A stretch of DNA of 64,000 nucleotides from Carallia brachiata (lineage: Eukaryota > Streptophyta > Magnoliopsida > Malpighiales > Rhizophoraceae), in the NCBI GenBank assembly GCA_021464245.1, contig JADCRB010000013.1, positions 8,964,895-9,028,894 of the forward strand, in the 5' to 3' direction. The notes below the pieces were generated by a model. It was not told the origin of the DNA. It worked only from the letters and a program-made list of their open reading frames with translations, and made no database searches. Positions 51,585 through 61,547 of this stretch are shown here, one piece after another (within the stretch, counting starts at the first letter, position 1; the number at the start of each line of letters is the position of its first letter). The position numbers were made by a program, and so were the translations under genes.

Positions 51585-52150
51585 GCATCATGGAAGAGCT
51601 ATATCCAAGTTTCCTTAATAGTGGGAACCACCTCGAAAGTCAGGTCAGCTGCGGGAATGAACTCACTTCCTGCAGCCTCAGGATATGTTGATAGATCAAA
51701 TAAAAGCTTGGTGGCTAGAGTATCTGAAAGTCCATTGCTTCCATGCATCTTCAAAATTGGCAACATCCCCAGGAGTGTTTTCAGTCTTCAGGGGATTTCC
51801 TGCCCAAGCATATGGAAATGGCCATTGGGTACTGCTTTCAAGTACACTTTCTTTGTCTTTCATGCTATAACCTGAAAGGCACCTTGCAAGATCATCCTGG
51901 TATGTCTCTTCCTCCTTCAACGTGCAAATCAATTCCATCTAGAACAGCAGAACCGAGTGGACGAGATGAAGGTTGTCCTCATAGAAAGTTGTTCCAGATA
52001 TAACTGGTGACTTGTCTGTCATCCGCAGTAGGGGCCAAAGTGTAGCCACTGCACCTCTTCCAATAGAAAGTATCACCTTGATGCCTTTATCTTGACATAA
52101 TTCTAGGTCAGAGCTTAAGCCCGTGCAACCATTGCTTTATAGATCGTTCA
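51585..52150 (-). pseudogene. Class III (hevamine-type) acidic endochitinase, decayed fragment
   Basis: GH18 plant chitinases hydrolyse chitin in defence. Read on the minus strand, pieces appear in the right order but in different frames: GCTGLSSDLELCQDKGIKV then ILSIG (about 52130-52065), SGYTLAPTADD and YIWNNFL (about 52040-51990), SSRPLGSAVLDGIDLHVE (about 51980-51925), DDLARCLSGYS (about 51890), then PEAAGSEFIPAADLTFEVVP (about 51680-51620) and GYSSS. At least three frameshifts and several stops separate them. The catalytic DxxDxDxE motif has become DGIDLHVE, losing one Asp. The first third of the protein and the segment before the C-terminus are not recognisable. Clearly non-functional. 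Confidence 0.8.
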
Positions 52151-53039
52151 CAAAGTTCGAGCTAAGGTTCCCACATTTCCATTCTGACTCTCGTATTGAC
52201 TCATTAAAAAATGCTAGAGTTGAAGAAGTTAGTTTTGCACTGTGGGTTGGAGGTGCAAGGCGTTTCACAATAGAACCTCAAAAGCTAATGGCGCCTTGAC
52301 ACAACTACTTTGTCTTAATTGTGAAGCCTCGATGCATAATTAGAGTTACCGATAGAACCATAAATGTTTACTGTAGTCATGATAGTGAGATATGAATCCG
52401 AACATGAAGCGCAACAAGTTGACTAGATCCATATGATGAAGCTCAATAGAAATAGTTATTGACGTTGTAGGAATGATTAATTAGGCCCACCATAACTAGT
52501 TAACATGAACATTCAATAATAGAAGAAACCAAAGTATAAAACATGTTAGAAATCCGGTGCATGTGGAATACACTTGCAACTTCTATACTTCTGTGCAGAA
52601 TACGCTGCTCACATCACACACAGGCCTAGGCATTAGATTATACGTCTTTGACTATTATTTTTGCTTGCTCTTTATATTTTCTACCAATGTGCGACATCCT
52701 TAAGTCTCAACTCACACTTGCTTATATTTCAACAGAACACTAGTGTTGTCAATATAGCTCATGGACCAAGACCATGATATAATGGAACTGTCTTCAACAA
52801 CACCTCGCACTCAGCCATGATTAGCAACTGAGACTACGGGCCTAACATTTGCCTGTGAGGCAGACAATTGCTTGTCAAACACCCCGCTCCTCCTTTCGCA
52901 CAATTACAAGGTAGAAACAATGAAAAAAAAAATTTGCAAAATAGTGCAACTGATTTAGCAATGGCCTTAACCATGACAAAACATCTGCTTTTATGCAACT
53001 TATGTTTCTCCATTGTGCAAAATTCATGACGTATGCACT
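52151..53039. other. Spacer and SMN 3' flank
   Basis: No supported gene. It should include the 3' UTR of the SMN homologue near 53039 and the lost 5' part of the chitinase relic near 52151-52310. Confidence 0.45.
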
Positions 53040-56000
53040 TTATCTTTCTCTGTGTTGCAGTTGAGTAACTAGACCTGTCATTTCTCTGCGAGATTGCTCT
53101 GTAAGATACCTGCAAGTCAAGAGACAAATCTAACTACAATTTTTCGTGCAAGGCATGCATGAGCCCAAGAGCACATAATGCTTCCAATATCGCAACACTA
53201 GATGACAAAGCAGAATCAAGAATCATGCTCATCAAACAAACATTTCATTCTAAATGTAAATGAAAGGTCTCAGATTGGACATTCAAGATCCATGGCACTT
53301 CTTATGTGGCCACCCCAGGAGAAAACTCCATGGCTACTTGTAGACAAATTCCTCTCCAAGGCCGAAAAGTCAAAAACAATGTGCTGTTTATGGAGTTGCA
53401 TATTTTCATATACTGATTAGCATCACAAGCATCAACACTAGATTCGGCACATATAGAAGAAAAAATTGTGATAAAGAGAGGGAGAAGCTTGTAAATAGGT
53501 AGTTAACATTTTGCTTTCTTTTTGTCTGACCAGATATTTTTAGCTCAGGTAATTATCTACACTAAATTGACAAGTGACAACAGCTTTGGTGCCTTGTATA
53601 TTGAACAGTTCTGCACATATTATTTCTTTTGTCTGTCAAAAATAATACTGCAGAAAGCATTCTCATAAAGGACAAGAAGTTTACTTACTTGCCAGTATAG
53701 AAGCCAGCAGAGTACCAGGCATTCAAAACAACACTCAGATTTGTTTCACAGCTGCTATTTTGTGTCATTTCTTGCTCTCCACTGTCTTTCATTTTGTCTT
53801 CCTCTGAATTCCCTGGGAAATAATAATAAGAAGAACAATCTCTTAGAATAGGCCATATACAAAGTGGCACCAAAGGGGTCAAAACATTCTCATAATATAC
53901 AAGCAGAAAATAATTCCCTCACAATTTATTCATCAAATTCATGAAATACTTCTGATTTGTCCAAAATTCACGAAACAAATCTTTACGCTTGTTTTTTTTT
54001 TTGGCTCCCTCAGGTAAAAATTTAGATAGAATAGTCATCAGTTCCCAGGTAGTATTCCATGACTAATATTTTTCACGATTCTGTCTGGAAATTTATTCAG
54101 AGAGGCAGATTACCCCCATTCAGTTTCAATTCCCAGCCAAAAATATCTCATCCCATTTCCATCAATGTTTCCTGGGTGTCTTATTTCAGGAATGACCAGG
54201 CTATAGTGTAATGATTGAAAATTTCCACAATGCAAGTCTCTATCCATATACTTATCTATTCTGTATCTATTCTGAAAAATGAAATCTAGAAACAAAAAGG
54301 CAAACACAGACAAGCATTAGATACTAAATAGTCTGAAAAAAATATGGTGCTTGACTGTTCTTAACAATTGAAAAATTTAGCTCTGTTTTCCATGGACAGC
54401 TGCAAGTCTTTCCATGCTTCTGAAGACGATAGGTAACTATTCGATTGTGAATGTTGACAAAGGTTAAAGTCAACCAATGAAATCCTTACAATGAGATTTG
54501 GAGGTTCCTTGCCAAGAAATCTAATTGTCAGAGTAAAAGTTGACAAGAAGAAACAGTGCCAAACATGGTCAGATTGTTATAGTCATTTTTTACTAACTAC
54601 AAGCATTACTCTAACCATAAGGCTTCTATGTAATGAGCAATAAGTCCTGGGATAAATTCCTTTGAAGCCTTTAGTTTCCAAACTTTCTTAATTGTTATTA
54701 AGCAAATCCAACCTCACATCTGCGTACCAACACATGAAATGGTTAAGTACCAATAAACATACATGTACTCTGATAAAATTGACACGCGAACACTCATTAA
54801 GCATGCTGCTCATTTGATTGATGACTTTTCCGACCTGACGAAGAATCGTTCGGATTCAATGTAAACTAATATGAATTTAACATACCCACAAGATTAAATG
54901 GGAAATTCAAAGAAAGAAGACCTTGAGGTGCTAAAAATTAGAAGCTGTTGTCCCCATCTTACAGCTGATGATTGTTGGAGGTGTCTACATATGCTTTTTT
55001 TTTATTAGGCGTAAAAGGGTCAAAGAATTTCAATGGGTTTATCCGGATAACTCACTGACCAATTATGTTTCACAGAAACCCAGTTGATTTTCCATTTTAA
55101 CGCTGGCCATACAGAGAATTACCCGATCATTTTCAAATAACTTGCAAAATAAAAATCTTTTTCCTTCTCCTTCCCTTTGTATCGCGTTTTAGTCCCTAAC
55201 TTTGTAACAAGCCAACAAAATGCAGCAAAAAATAACTTTTTTTTTTTTTTTTTGGGGGAAAAAGGCATACTTACCTTTTACACCAGCATCAACTGATGTT
55301 TCCATCTTCATGGAGGATATTGCTTTTTCTGCAGCACCTAATGCTATCTTCACAATGTCCCCATCGATGAGAGCACCAGGTTTCTGTGAGCCCACCATCG
55401 CAGAAGAATCAGCACATGTTTTGCAAACATGTGTGGTATATGTCGAGCAGGCAGAAGTGCATGGAGGGACAAACAAGCACAAGCACAACAGCAATATGAA
55501 CAGTTGACCATTGAGCAAGGTGCTTGGTTTGCAGGGACATGATAGTCTTGAGAAGTCAAAGAGCTACCCAATTGTAAACCATAGCCAGAATTTTCAGGTC
55601 CCTGGTAATTATAACCGCCAAATTGATGAAGCTGTTGTAGAATACTCTGTCTCTTCTCCTCAAGCTCATAGTACTGGCTGAGTAACTGGTTATAATCCTC
55701 CGCAACTTGTGCATACGAATACCCATTGACTGGTTGCACGTTTTCGCCATTTGACAAATCTATACATGGTGCAGGTCCAACAGCCTCTGAACCAAGATTT
55801 TCTTCCAGCGTTACAGAACTTTTACTCTCTCCCACCTCTGTCACAATATTTGTTACGCTTTGCTGTTCTCACCCACCTCCCTATGTTTCAAAGAGCACAA
55901 GCAAGGAGGTAAAACAATCGAAAACTTATACTGCCATGCTTTGCATTGACTACCCATATGTTCTACTCTCTGTCATTTGGTCCCAACCCCCTAAATATGT

Positions 56001-56575
56001 ACATGTATAGGCTGAACTTCAAAATGCAATACCTTTTTTTTTTTCGGTTGTAAAATGCAATAACTTTAAACAAAAGCAGAAGAGCAAACAACCAGAAATA
56101 GGCTCGGCCTAAAGGCCAAAGTTATTAAATCAAAAAATTACCTCAAATTCATGTCATACAATGAATTTAATCCAATTCTTTTCAATGGGCTTCATTAAAA
56201 ATCAGGGAAAAGAAAGAAAGTTTGCAGCTTTTACACTACCTAATGATGGTCCCATCAGTTGGGACGTCAGTCGGAGAAACAGTATCCGAAGCACTGCCGC
56301 TTAGTTTTCCTCCATCAATGGGATTGTCCTGCCTTTTCTTGCGATGCATTTTCTGCAACCATCGACCAAATAACGAAATCGTGCGGTGGGGGTGGAAGAA
56401 AGAATAAAACTTGTTTGCAATGTCTACAATTTCAAAACCAAAAAAAAAAAAAAAAAGGGTAGAAAGACAAAATCATACAGAGAATGAGAGAGAGAGAGAC
56501 CTTGTACTTGGACATGGCGTCGTCAAAGGCGTTGAGGAGGGCGGAGTCGTCCCACAATTCACCTTCTTTCTCCAT
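53040..56575 (-). CDS. SMN: Plant survival-motor-neuron (SMN) homologue, with two apparent 1-base frameshifts
   Basis: SMN proteins oligomerise and chaperone Sm-ring assembly on snRNAs. Exons: 56501-56575, 56240-56352, 55275-55880, 53689-53812 and 53040-53109. Exon 1 (MEKEGELWDDSALLNAFDDA) holds the Gemin2-binding helix. Exon 3 holds QVAEDYNQLLSQYYELEEKR and a Cys-rich stretch. Exon 4 ends with the YG-box oligomerisation motif (VVLNAWYSAGFYTGK), continued by YLTEQSRREMTGL in exon 5. There is no Tudor domain, as I recall for the plant form. Splice phases of exons 2, 3 and 4 match only if exon 3 is two bases longer than read. The needed bases fall in an AAA run near 55858 (minus-strand AGCAAAGCG) and a TTT run near 55468. 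As written, the frame ends at 55350 and the YG box is lost. It may be an assembly error or a real pseudogene; conservation of everything else favours the former. Confidence 0.75.
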
Positions 56576-57349
56576 TTGATTTTACTATGTCTTCTCTCTC
56601 TATCTCTCAAGGGCTCTTTTCAGTCTTACTGGCTACTGTAGCAGCTCGGCGGCGAGCAGGGAAGGACGTTTCGAATGTTCGGATTTTGGGGGAGGACAAA
56701 TGGACTCTGGTTGGAATTATTTGGGAATAAATTTTATTATTGAGTAATAAATTTATAATTATTGTAAAGTTTAAATTTTAAATTTATAATAAAAAAATAA
56801 TTTATTATATGTATAATAATTTAATAGTAATTCAGTATATTTTTTCACTCTTGATCTTGATTTGAATCTTATGGATAGCGTTGGTAAAATTTTAATCTCT
56901 TAATTATCTGACTTTGATTATAACATGTGCGTTCTTCATTTTAGACTGATTAACACTTGGTTGGCTTGAGAAAAGCTCTCTCAAACCTAACTGTGTTCGC
57001 ATGGAGGGTCTCTTCTTTTGAATTAAGTTGAATGAAATATAAAACAGTATAAAAATCAGCCTTTAACTTATAGATTTGATGATCAATATATTTACAAAAA
57101 AAATTTTTTCTTAAAAAAAAATAATTTAAATAAATTCACTAATTTCAAATAAATTATATATGATTAAATTTCTGGTACTTGATCCGTTGGCAGTGACGAA
57201 ATTTTCTTTATTACAATCACAATTTTACATTCATCTGACAAAAATTTATTAAGTCATACAAAATTTAACACGTACGCGACTATAATGGAAAAGAATTTTA
57301 TTGCTTATATGTCTAAAATCACTCACATCTAGTTAATAAGATTGTAGGT
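56576..57349. other. SMN upstream region and AT-rich spacer
   Basis: Upstream of the minus-strand SMN start. About 120 bases of moderate GC content, then AT-rich sequence. No gene seen. Confidence 0.45.
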
Positions 57350-58295
57350 TAGAAGTTTGAGACGTGCTCTCTCTCTCTCTGTAGCTTGCCAGCCAATGTC
57401 TCCTTCTCCTCCTCCTCCTCTTCCTCCTCCTTCTTTACTTCTGCTCTTCCCCTCTCTCCTTTTATTTCTCTTTTTTGTTTTTCTCTTTCCCTCTCTCTGT
57501 CTTTCTCCTCTACAGAACCTCCTTTCTTCTCATTTCCCTCTCTTGTTTTTTAAATCTAATTCTGTGGAGACCACTCATGATCTCCTCAACGCCAATTTCG
57601 ATTTTCTCTCCGGCCCACCGTTAGTTTTGCAGTGTTAGCCGCCTCTTCCGCGTTTTGCAGCGGTTCCGTCGCTTCCTCCGCAGTCCCTGAAGCCCTTGAA
57701 GTCGCCCTTGATGCCGCTGAAGCTGTCTCGGCCATCGCTGAACCTATCTCGACCGCCGCTGTACAGTCAGCCTCTGTGCCCACTCCCTGTTCCAGTTGGG
57801 GTCACTGGTTTCTGGTCAGCCTCCAACGATTGGTCCTTGTGTTTGCTGCAGCGTGGATTTCATCCAGTGCTTTAGTGTTGCGCTTTGGCGACTTCCAATG
57901 GCTTCCAACTTTGCTGTGGTCTCGCTGTCGTTTGACCTGTCGGCTTTGTTGTCTGTCCCGGTTGCTGGGGTTCACCATACGATGTCCAGTGGGGAACGGA
58001 AGTCTCTGGACGTTGGGTTCCTATTTGGTTGGGCTTCGGCCCATTTCCCTGTCCAGCAGGCTTCCTCTTCCCATGACTTGGGGCTCGGGCCTAGTTTCTT
58101 TTTACCCAACTTTGGCTAGCTGTAGGACCTAAGTCTAGGTCTGTGGTGGACTCTGTTTGTATAAATGGGTGGCCTCTTGTAGTTGTTTTCTGTTTTATTG
58201 GTGTGGATTTGTTTTAAAATGAACTGACCCTTTTTGTACCATAGTTCACTTTTAATCTAATGAACTATTTTTGCTTTTGGTATAAAAAAAAAAAG
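57350..58295 (+). mobile_element. GC-rich insert, possible retroposon ending in a poly-A tract
   Basis: About 0.95 kb of CT-rich then GC-rich sequence, quite unlike the flanks. Open frames on the plus strand (57357-57638 and 57632-58132) are long but have no protein-family motif and look like products of composition. The end reads TAATCTAATGAACTATTTTT, GCTTTTGGTAT and then a run of 11 A (58285-58295), resembling the 3' end of a plant LINE or LINE-mobilised copy. No reverse transcriptase and no clear target duplication are visible. A non-coding gene or a young orphan gene are alternatives. Confidence 0.4.
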
Positions 58296-59027
58296 TATAA
58301 AAATATCTAATGACAACAAATTACATATTTTTTTTGTTTGTGATTACGCATTTATTGTCTTCACTGCACATCAAGACCAGATGCTAAGGACGTGGACATT
58401 TACCCACCCAATTTGTAATGCAGAGTTGGCATCCTTATCGCCTCGATTGTATTGAAACGCAGCGGTGTGGCGAAAAACCAGCAGCTCAGTGTGACAACTG
58501 CCAGCCGTAGGAATATGGTCTTTACCGCTGGATGCTCCACCTCCTCGTTACAACTCAAATAAAAATTAAAATTTTAATATGTGAGTGTATTTTAAATAAA
58601 ATTAAGATAATTAAATAATTTATTTAATATTATTCAATAATTTATATATATTATTATTTTTTAATTTAATTATTTAATAATTTATATTATTTAATTTTAT
58701 TTTAATTTTACTTAAAAAATTTTATCAAGTATATATATTTTTTTAAATAGACACCCACTGTGTAAACAAAACCGAGCACACGGAAGCCTATCTCTACTTA
58801 ATTGTCAATAAAAGCCTAGTCACTTCGTAAAAAAATCATCTCATTGCCATCCATCTCTTGCTCGAAGCTTTCTTTGTAGTCTTTCTTGTTGTCAATAAAT
58901 TCATGTTCCCAATCCCCTCAAATTTAGCTGTTCCAGAAGCACTACCCTCTTGGCCCTTTCATTCTTCGTTTGCCTCTTCTTGTGATCACGCCATTTATCT
59001 CTTCCAATACCAGAAAGCCATCGATAA
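58296..59027. other. Spacer and promoter of the 141-aa orphan gene
   Basis: Mostly AT-rich. The last 250 bases before 59028 are less AT-rich and probably hold the promoter and leader. TCAATAAAAG near 58806 is the nearest TATA-like stretch, but the distance is uncertain. Confidence 0.4.
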
Positions 59028-59453
59028 ATGACAAAAACCCAAATTTATAACCAAGTGTGGGATGGTGTTGCACAAGAACAACAACCACCACCACCACCAT
59101 CACCACCGTCACCGTCAGATGCGAGTCCCATACAAAGATTGAAGCATGACCTTTTCCAAATCCGAGCCAGACCCAGAAAGTTCGGGATAGCATTCACTGT
59201 GCCTGATCGGGTTGCTGCGGAGATCAGTGACAGAGCAAGAATTAGAGGAAGGCATCCAATGAGAATAGTGAGAGTTCCACCAGGTGGGCCAATGGGGTTC
59301 CTTTCATTTTTTGAAGAGGCAAAGTTGTTGGGGTGCCCAGAAGTGAAGACATGGAGGAGCAAAGAAAAGTGGCCAGATCCCAGAAGGAAATACCACAGGA
59401 GTCGCTTGAATGATTGGTGTCCCCAACTGCTATATAAATTTGAATGGATTTAG
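59028..59453 (+). CDS. Uncharacterised single-exon protein, 141 aa
   Basis: I do not recognise this family. It is intronless, starting at the first ATG of the frame. It has a short N-terminal part, a Pro/Ser-rich linker (PPPPPSPPSPSD, about residues 20-31) and then a basic domain with ordered, non-repetitive sequence. That domain includes KFGIAFTVPDRVAAEI, RGRHPMRIVRVPPGGP, FLSFFEEAKLLGCPEVKTW and WPDPRRKYHR, ending CPQLLYKFEWI. The composition and codon use look coding, and the frame is longer than expected by chance here. No signal peptide or membrane segment is seen. The minus strand has an overlapping frame of 105 codons (59362-59045), which I take as a shadow. Confidence 0.6.
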   Translation: MTKTQIYNQVWDGVAQEQQPPPPPSPPSPSDASPIQRLKHDLFQIRARPRKFGIAFTVPDRVAAEISDRARIRGRHPMRIVRVPPGGPMGFLSFFEEAKLLGCPEVKTWRSKEKWPDPRRKYHRSRLNDWCPQLLYKFEWI

Positions 59454-59780
59454 TGCTGCCGGTGTTCTTGTTGCAGTTCTTGATATATTAGATGATTAGA
59501 TCCCTACTCGCTGGCTTGTTATCAACTATGGGTTTTGGGTACTGATGTATGCAACTAGAAAAATGGAAGTTAAAAAGCAAGGACAAACAACGATGTTATA
59601 CTTTTTACTTTAAGGAACCAACTACGTATGTATGTAATTTTTGATATATAAAAGACGTATTATTAATTTAATAATTAATATATATTTTAATTTAATATAA
59701 TTTTTATAATATAAAGATTTAAATTTTACATATTAATTTTATAATTTTATTATATATATGCATAGGTTTTTCGTTATTTT
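59454..59780. other. 3' flank of the orphan gene, AT-rich spacer
   Basis: Probable 3' UTR followed by AT-rich sequence. No gene. Confidence 0.4.
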
Positions 59781-60014
59781 AATTTGTCCAACCCTAACGA
59801 GAAGAATGTCAAGCACTTGCGGTTAGGGTTCTTTAAAAAAAATCGAAAATTTTATTAATTGATAAAATTGAAACAAATTTTGATTAACTGATTTTTTAAT
59901 TTGTCCAACCCTATCGAGAAGACTGTCAAGCACTTGCGGTTAGGGTTCTTTCAAAAAAAAAAAATCAAACATTTTATTAATTGATAAAATTGAAACAAAT
60001 TTTGATTAATTAAT
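59781..60014. repeat. Tandem duplication of a 117-bp unit with a telomere-like hairpin
   Basis: Copies begin AATTTGTCCAACCCTA at 59781 and 59898. Both contain GTCAAGCACTTGCGGTTAGG and GTTCTTT, then ATTTTATTAATTGATAAAAT and TGAAACAAATTTTGATTAA. Within copy 1, AACCCTAAC (59790-59798) and GTTAGGGTT (59822-59830) are perfect inverted repeats of the plant-telomere word, enclosing about 23 bases. Copy 2 has one mismatch in the left word. Confidence 0.9.
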
Positions 60015-61547
60015 TTGTGAATTAAAATTAGAATAATTTTTATTTAAATATTTTATTTAATTATTTTCATATAGACAAATTCATTATCTGAGTATTAATG
60101 AGTTTTAGTGAATTTTGTTTTACTGTATTATTAACGAGTTGTGAATTAGTACAGTACACTCTGTATAAATTTTTAATTTTTGAAGGCAAATACTGCCCTT
60201 GAGATTTAAATTTAAATCAATACGAAAAAAGATATGTTAAATTGTTACTAAACTACTACTTCAAATACTCAATATTATAAGTTATGAGTTTATTAAAGTG
60301 CTTCAATATAAAACAAAGAATAAATATTTCAAATGTGGATGAAGATTGACATCTCTATGAATGCGATTATTTCAGCGAAGTATTCGAAACTAAACTGAAT
60401 ATTTTAATTAACTAAAATTTAGTTAATTGAATATTTATTTTAAAAATAATTTTTAATTTTACAAAACTAAAAATTTAACTCAGTTTTCGATTATAGGAGT
60501 TGGGTTGGGTTACCCAACCATAAACAGTGTTAATTGCAATTGAGTTTTGTTATTATGAATACCTGAGATTTTTAGAATTTATGGTCGCCAAACTTATTAA
60601 TTGTTTAATAATAATAATAATTTGTAATATATCGAAACAAAAACAAAAAACTGTTAATGTAATGAAAAATAATAATTACAAAAAAATTCTTTTATAAGAT
60701 TGAAGAGTAATCACCTTAGCTAGTAGTTGGCGTTTTGTGTAAACTAATAATAATAATAATAAGATAGTAGTGCGCTTACTGTGTTTTCACATCATTAAAA
60801 AATATTGCAGTTGAAAAACTCCAGTTTAAGTTACGTGCGTTTAGCAAAATAGCACTCAGAATATTGTATAAGTATTTCAGCAGAAATTCTAATTAGTATC
60901 ATTTGTGAATAAATGCATAAAATTCAGAATTTTTGGAACCAAAAAAAAAATGAAGAATTAGGTTTCATAATATTAATTGGCTAATTATTATTATTATTTT
61001 GGGTTATGTTTAGTTACACGCACATATTTTTGGTAATCAATTGAAAAAAATTTACTTATTAAAGCTTAACACAGTATTTTATGCATACATGCCCATATAT
61101 CTGTACATTAGTTATACACACATAAAATTTTCAAGAAACATAAAATTAAGAAAAATGTAATGTAACAAACCATCATATTTAACTATATTTTTTTTCTAAA
61201 TTCATACGCATAAAAAATGGAGATAAGATTCTGTTTAAGCCTAAGCATTTCTTATATTTAACTTATTTTTCAAAATTAACGTTTCCTATACTTGCTCTTA
61301 TGCTTTTTTTTTTTTTCTTTCAAATGTTAAAATTCAACCCTGGAAGACCCTTAAATTTGTACCGTCATATGCGTATTCTCTATTTACTTAGTGCAACCAC
61401 ACTGATAAATATACAAAAATTTACCCCCAAGATTCTCAAAAACCATTGAGCCTCACTCTAATAACTCACCAGAAAAGACTTTGAACAAAAATAATTTGTG
61501 CATTCATCCATCTATCTTACTCCACAAATGATCAGCTGAGCAAAGCA
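60015..61547. other. Gene-free AT-rich spacer
   Basis: No coding region. It includes a copy of the dispersed repeat wording also found near 45440 (ACTAAACTACTACTTCAAAT-like, 60248-60267) and short ATA trinucleotide runs. The part next to 61548 should be SKL1 3' UTR. Confidence 0.5.

Noticed and set aside
51743..52003. 86-codon plus-strand frame
   Set aside because: Antisense shadow of the chitinase pseudogene.
57586..57783. 65-codon Ala/Glu-rich minus-strand frame
   Set aside because: Product of a GC-rich, triplet-biased stretch in the insert; no start context or homologue.
59045..59362. 105-codon minus-strand frame opposite the orphan gene
   Set aside because: The plus-strand frame is longer, has a better start and end, and more ordered sequence. 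The minus frame is taken as its shadow.
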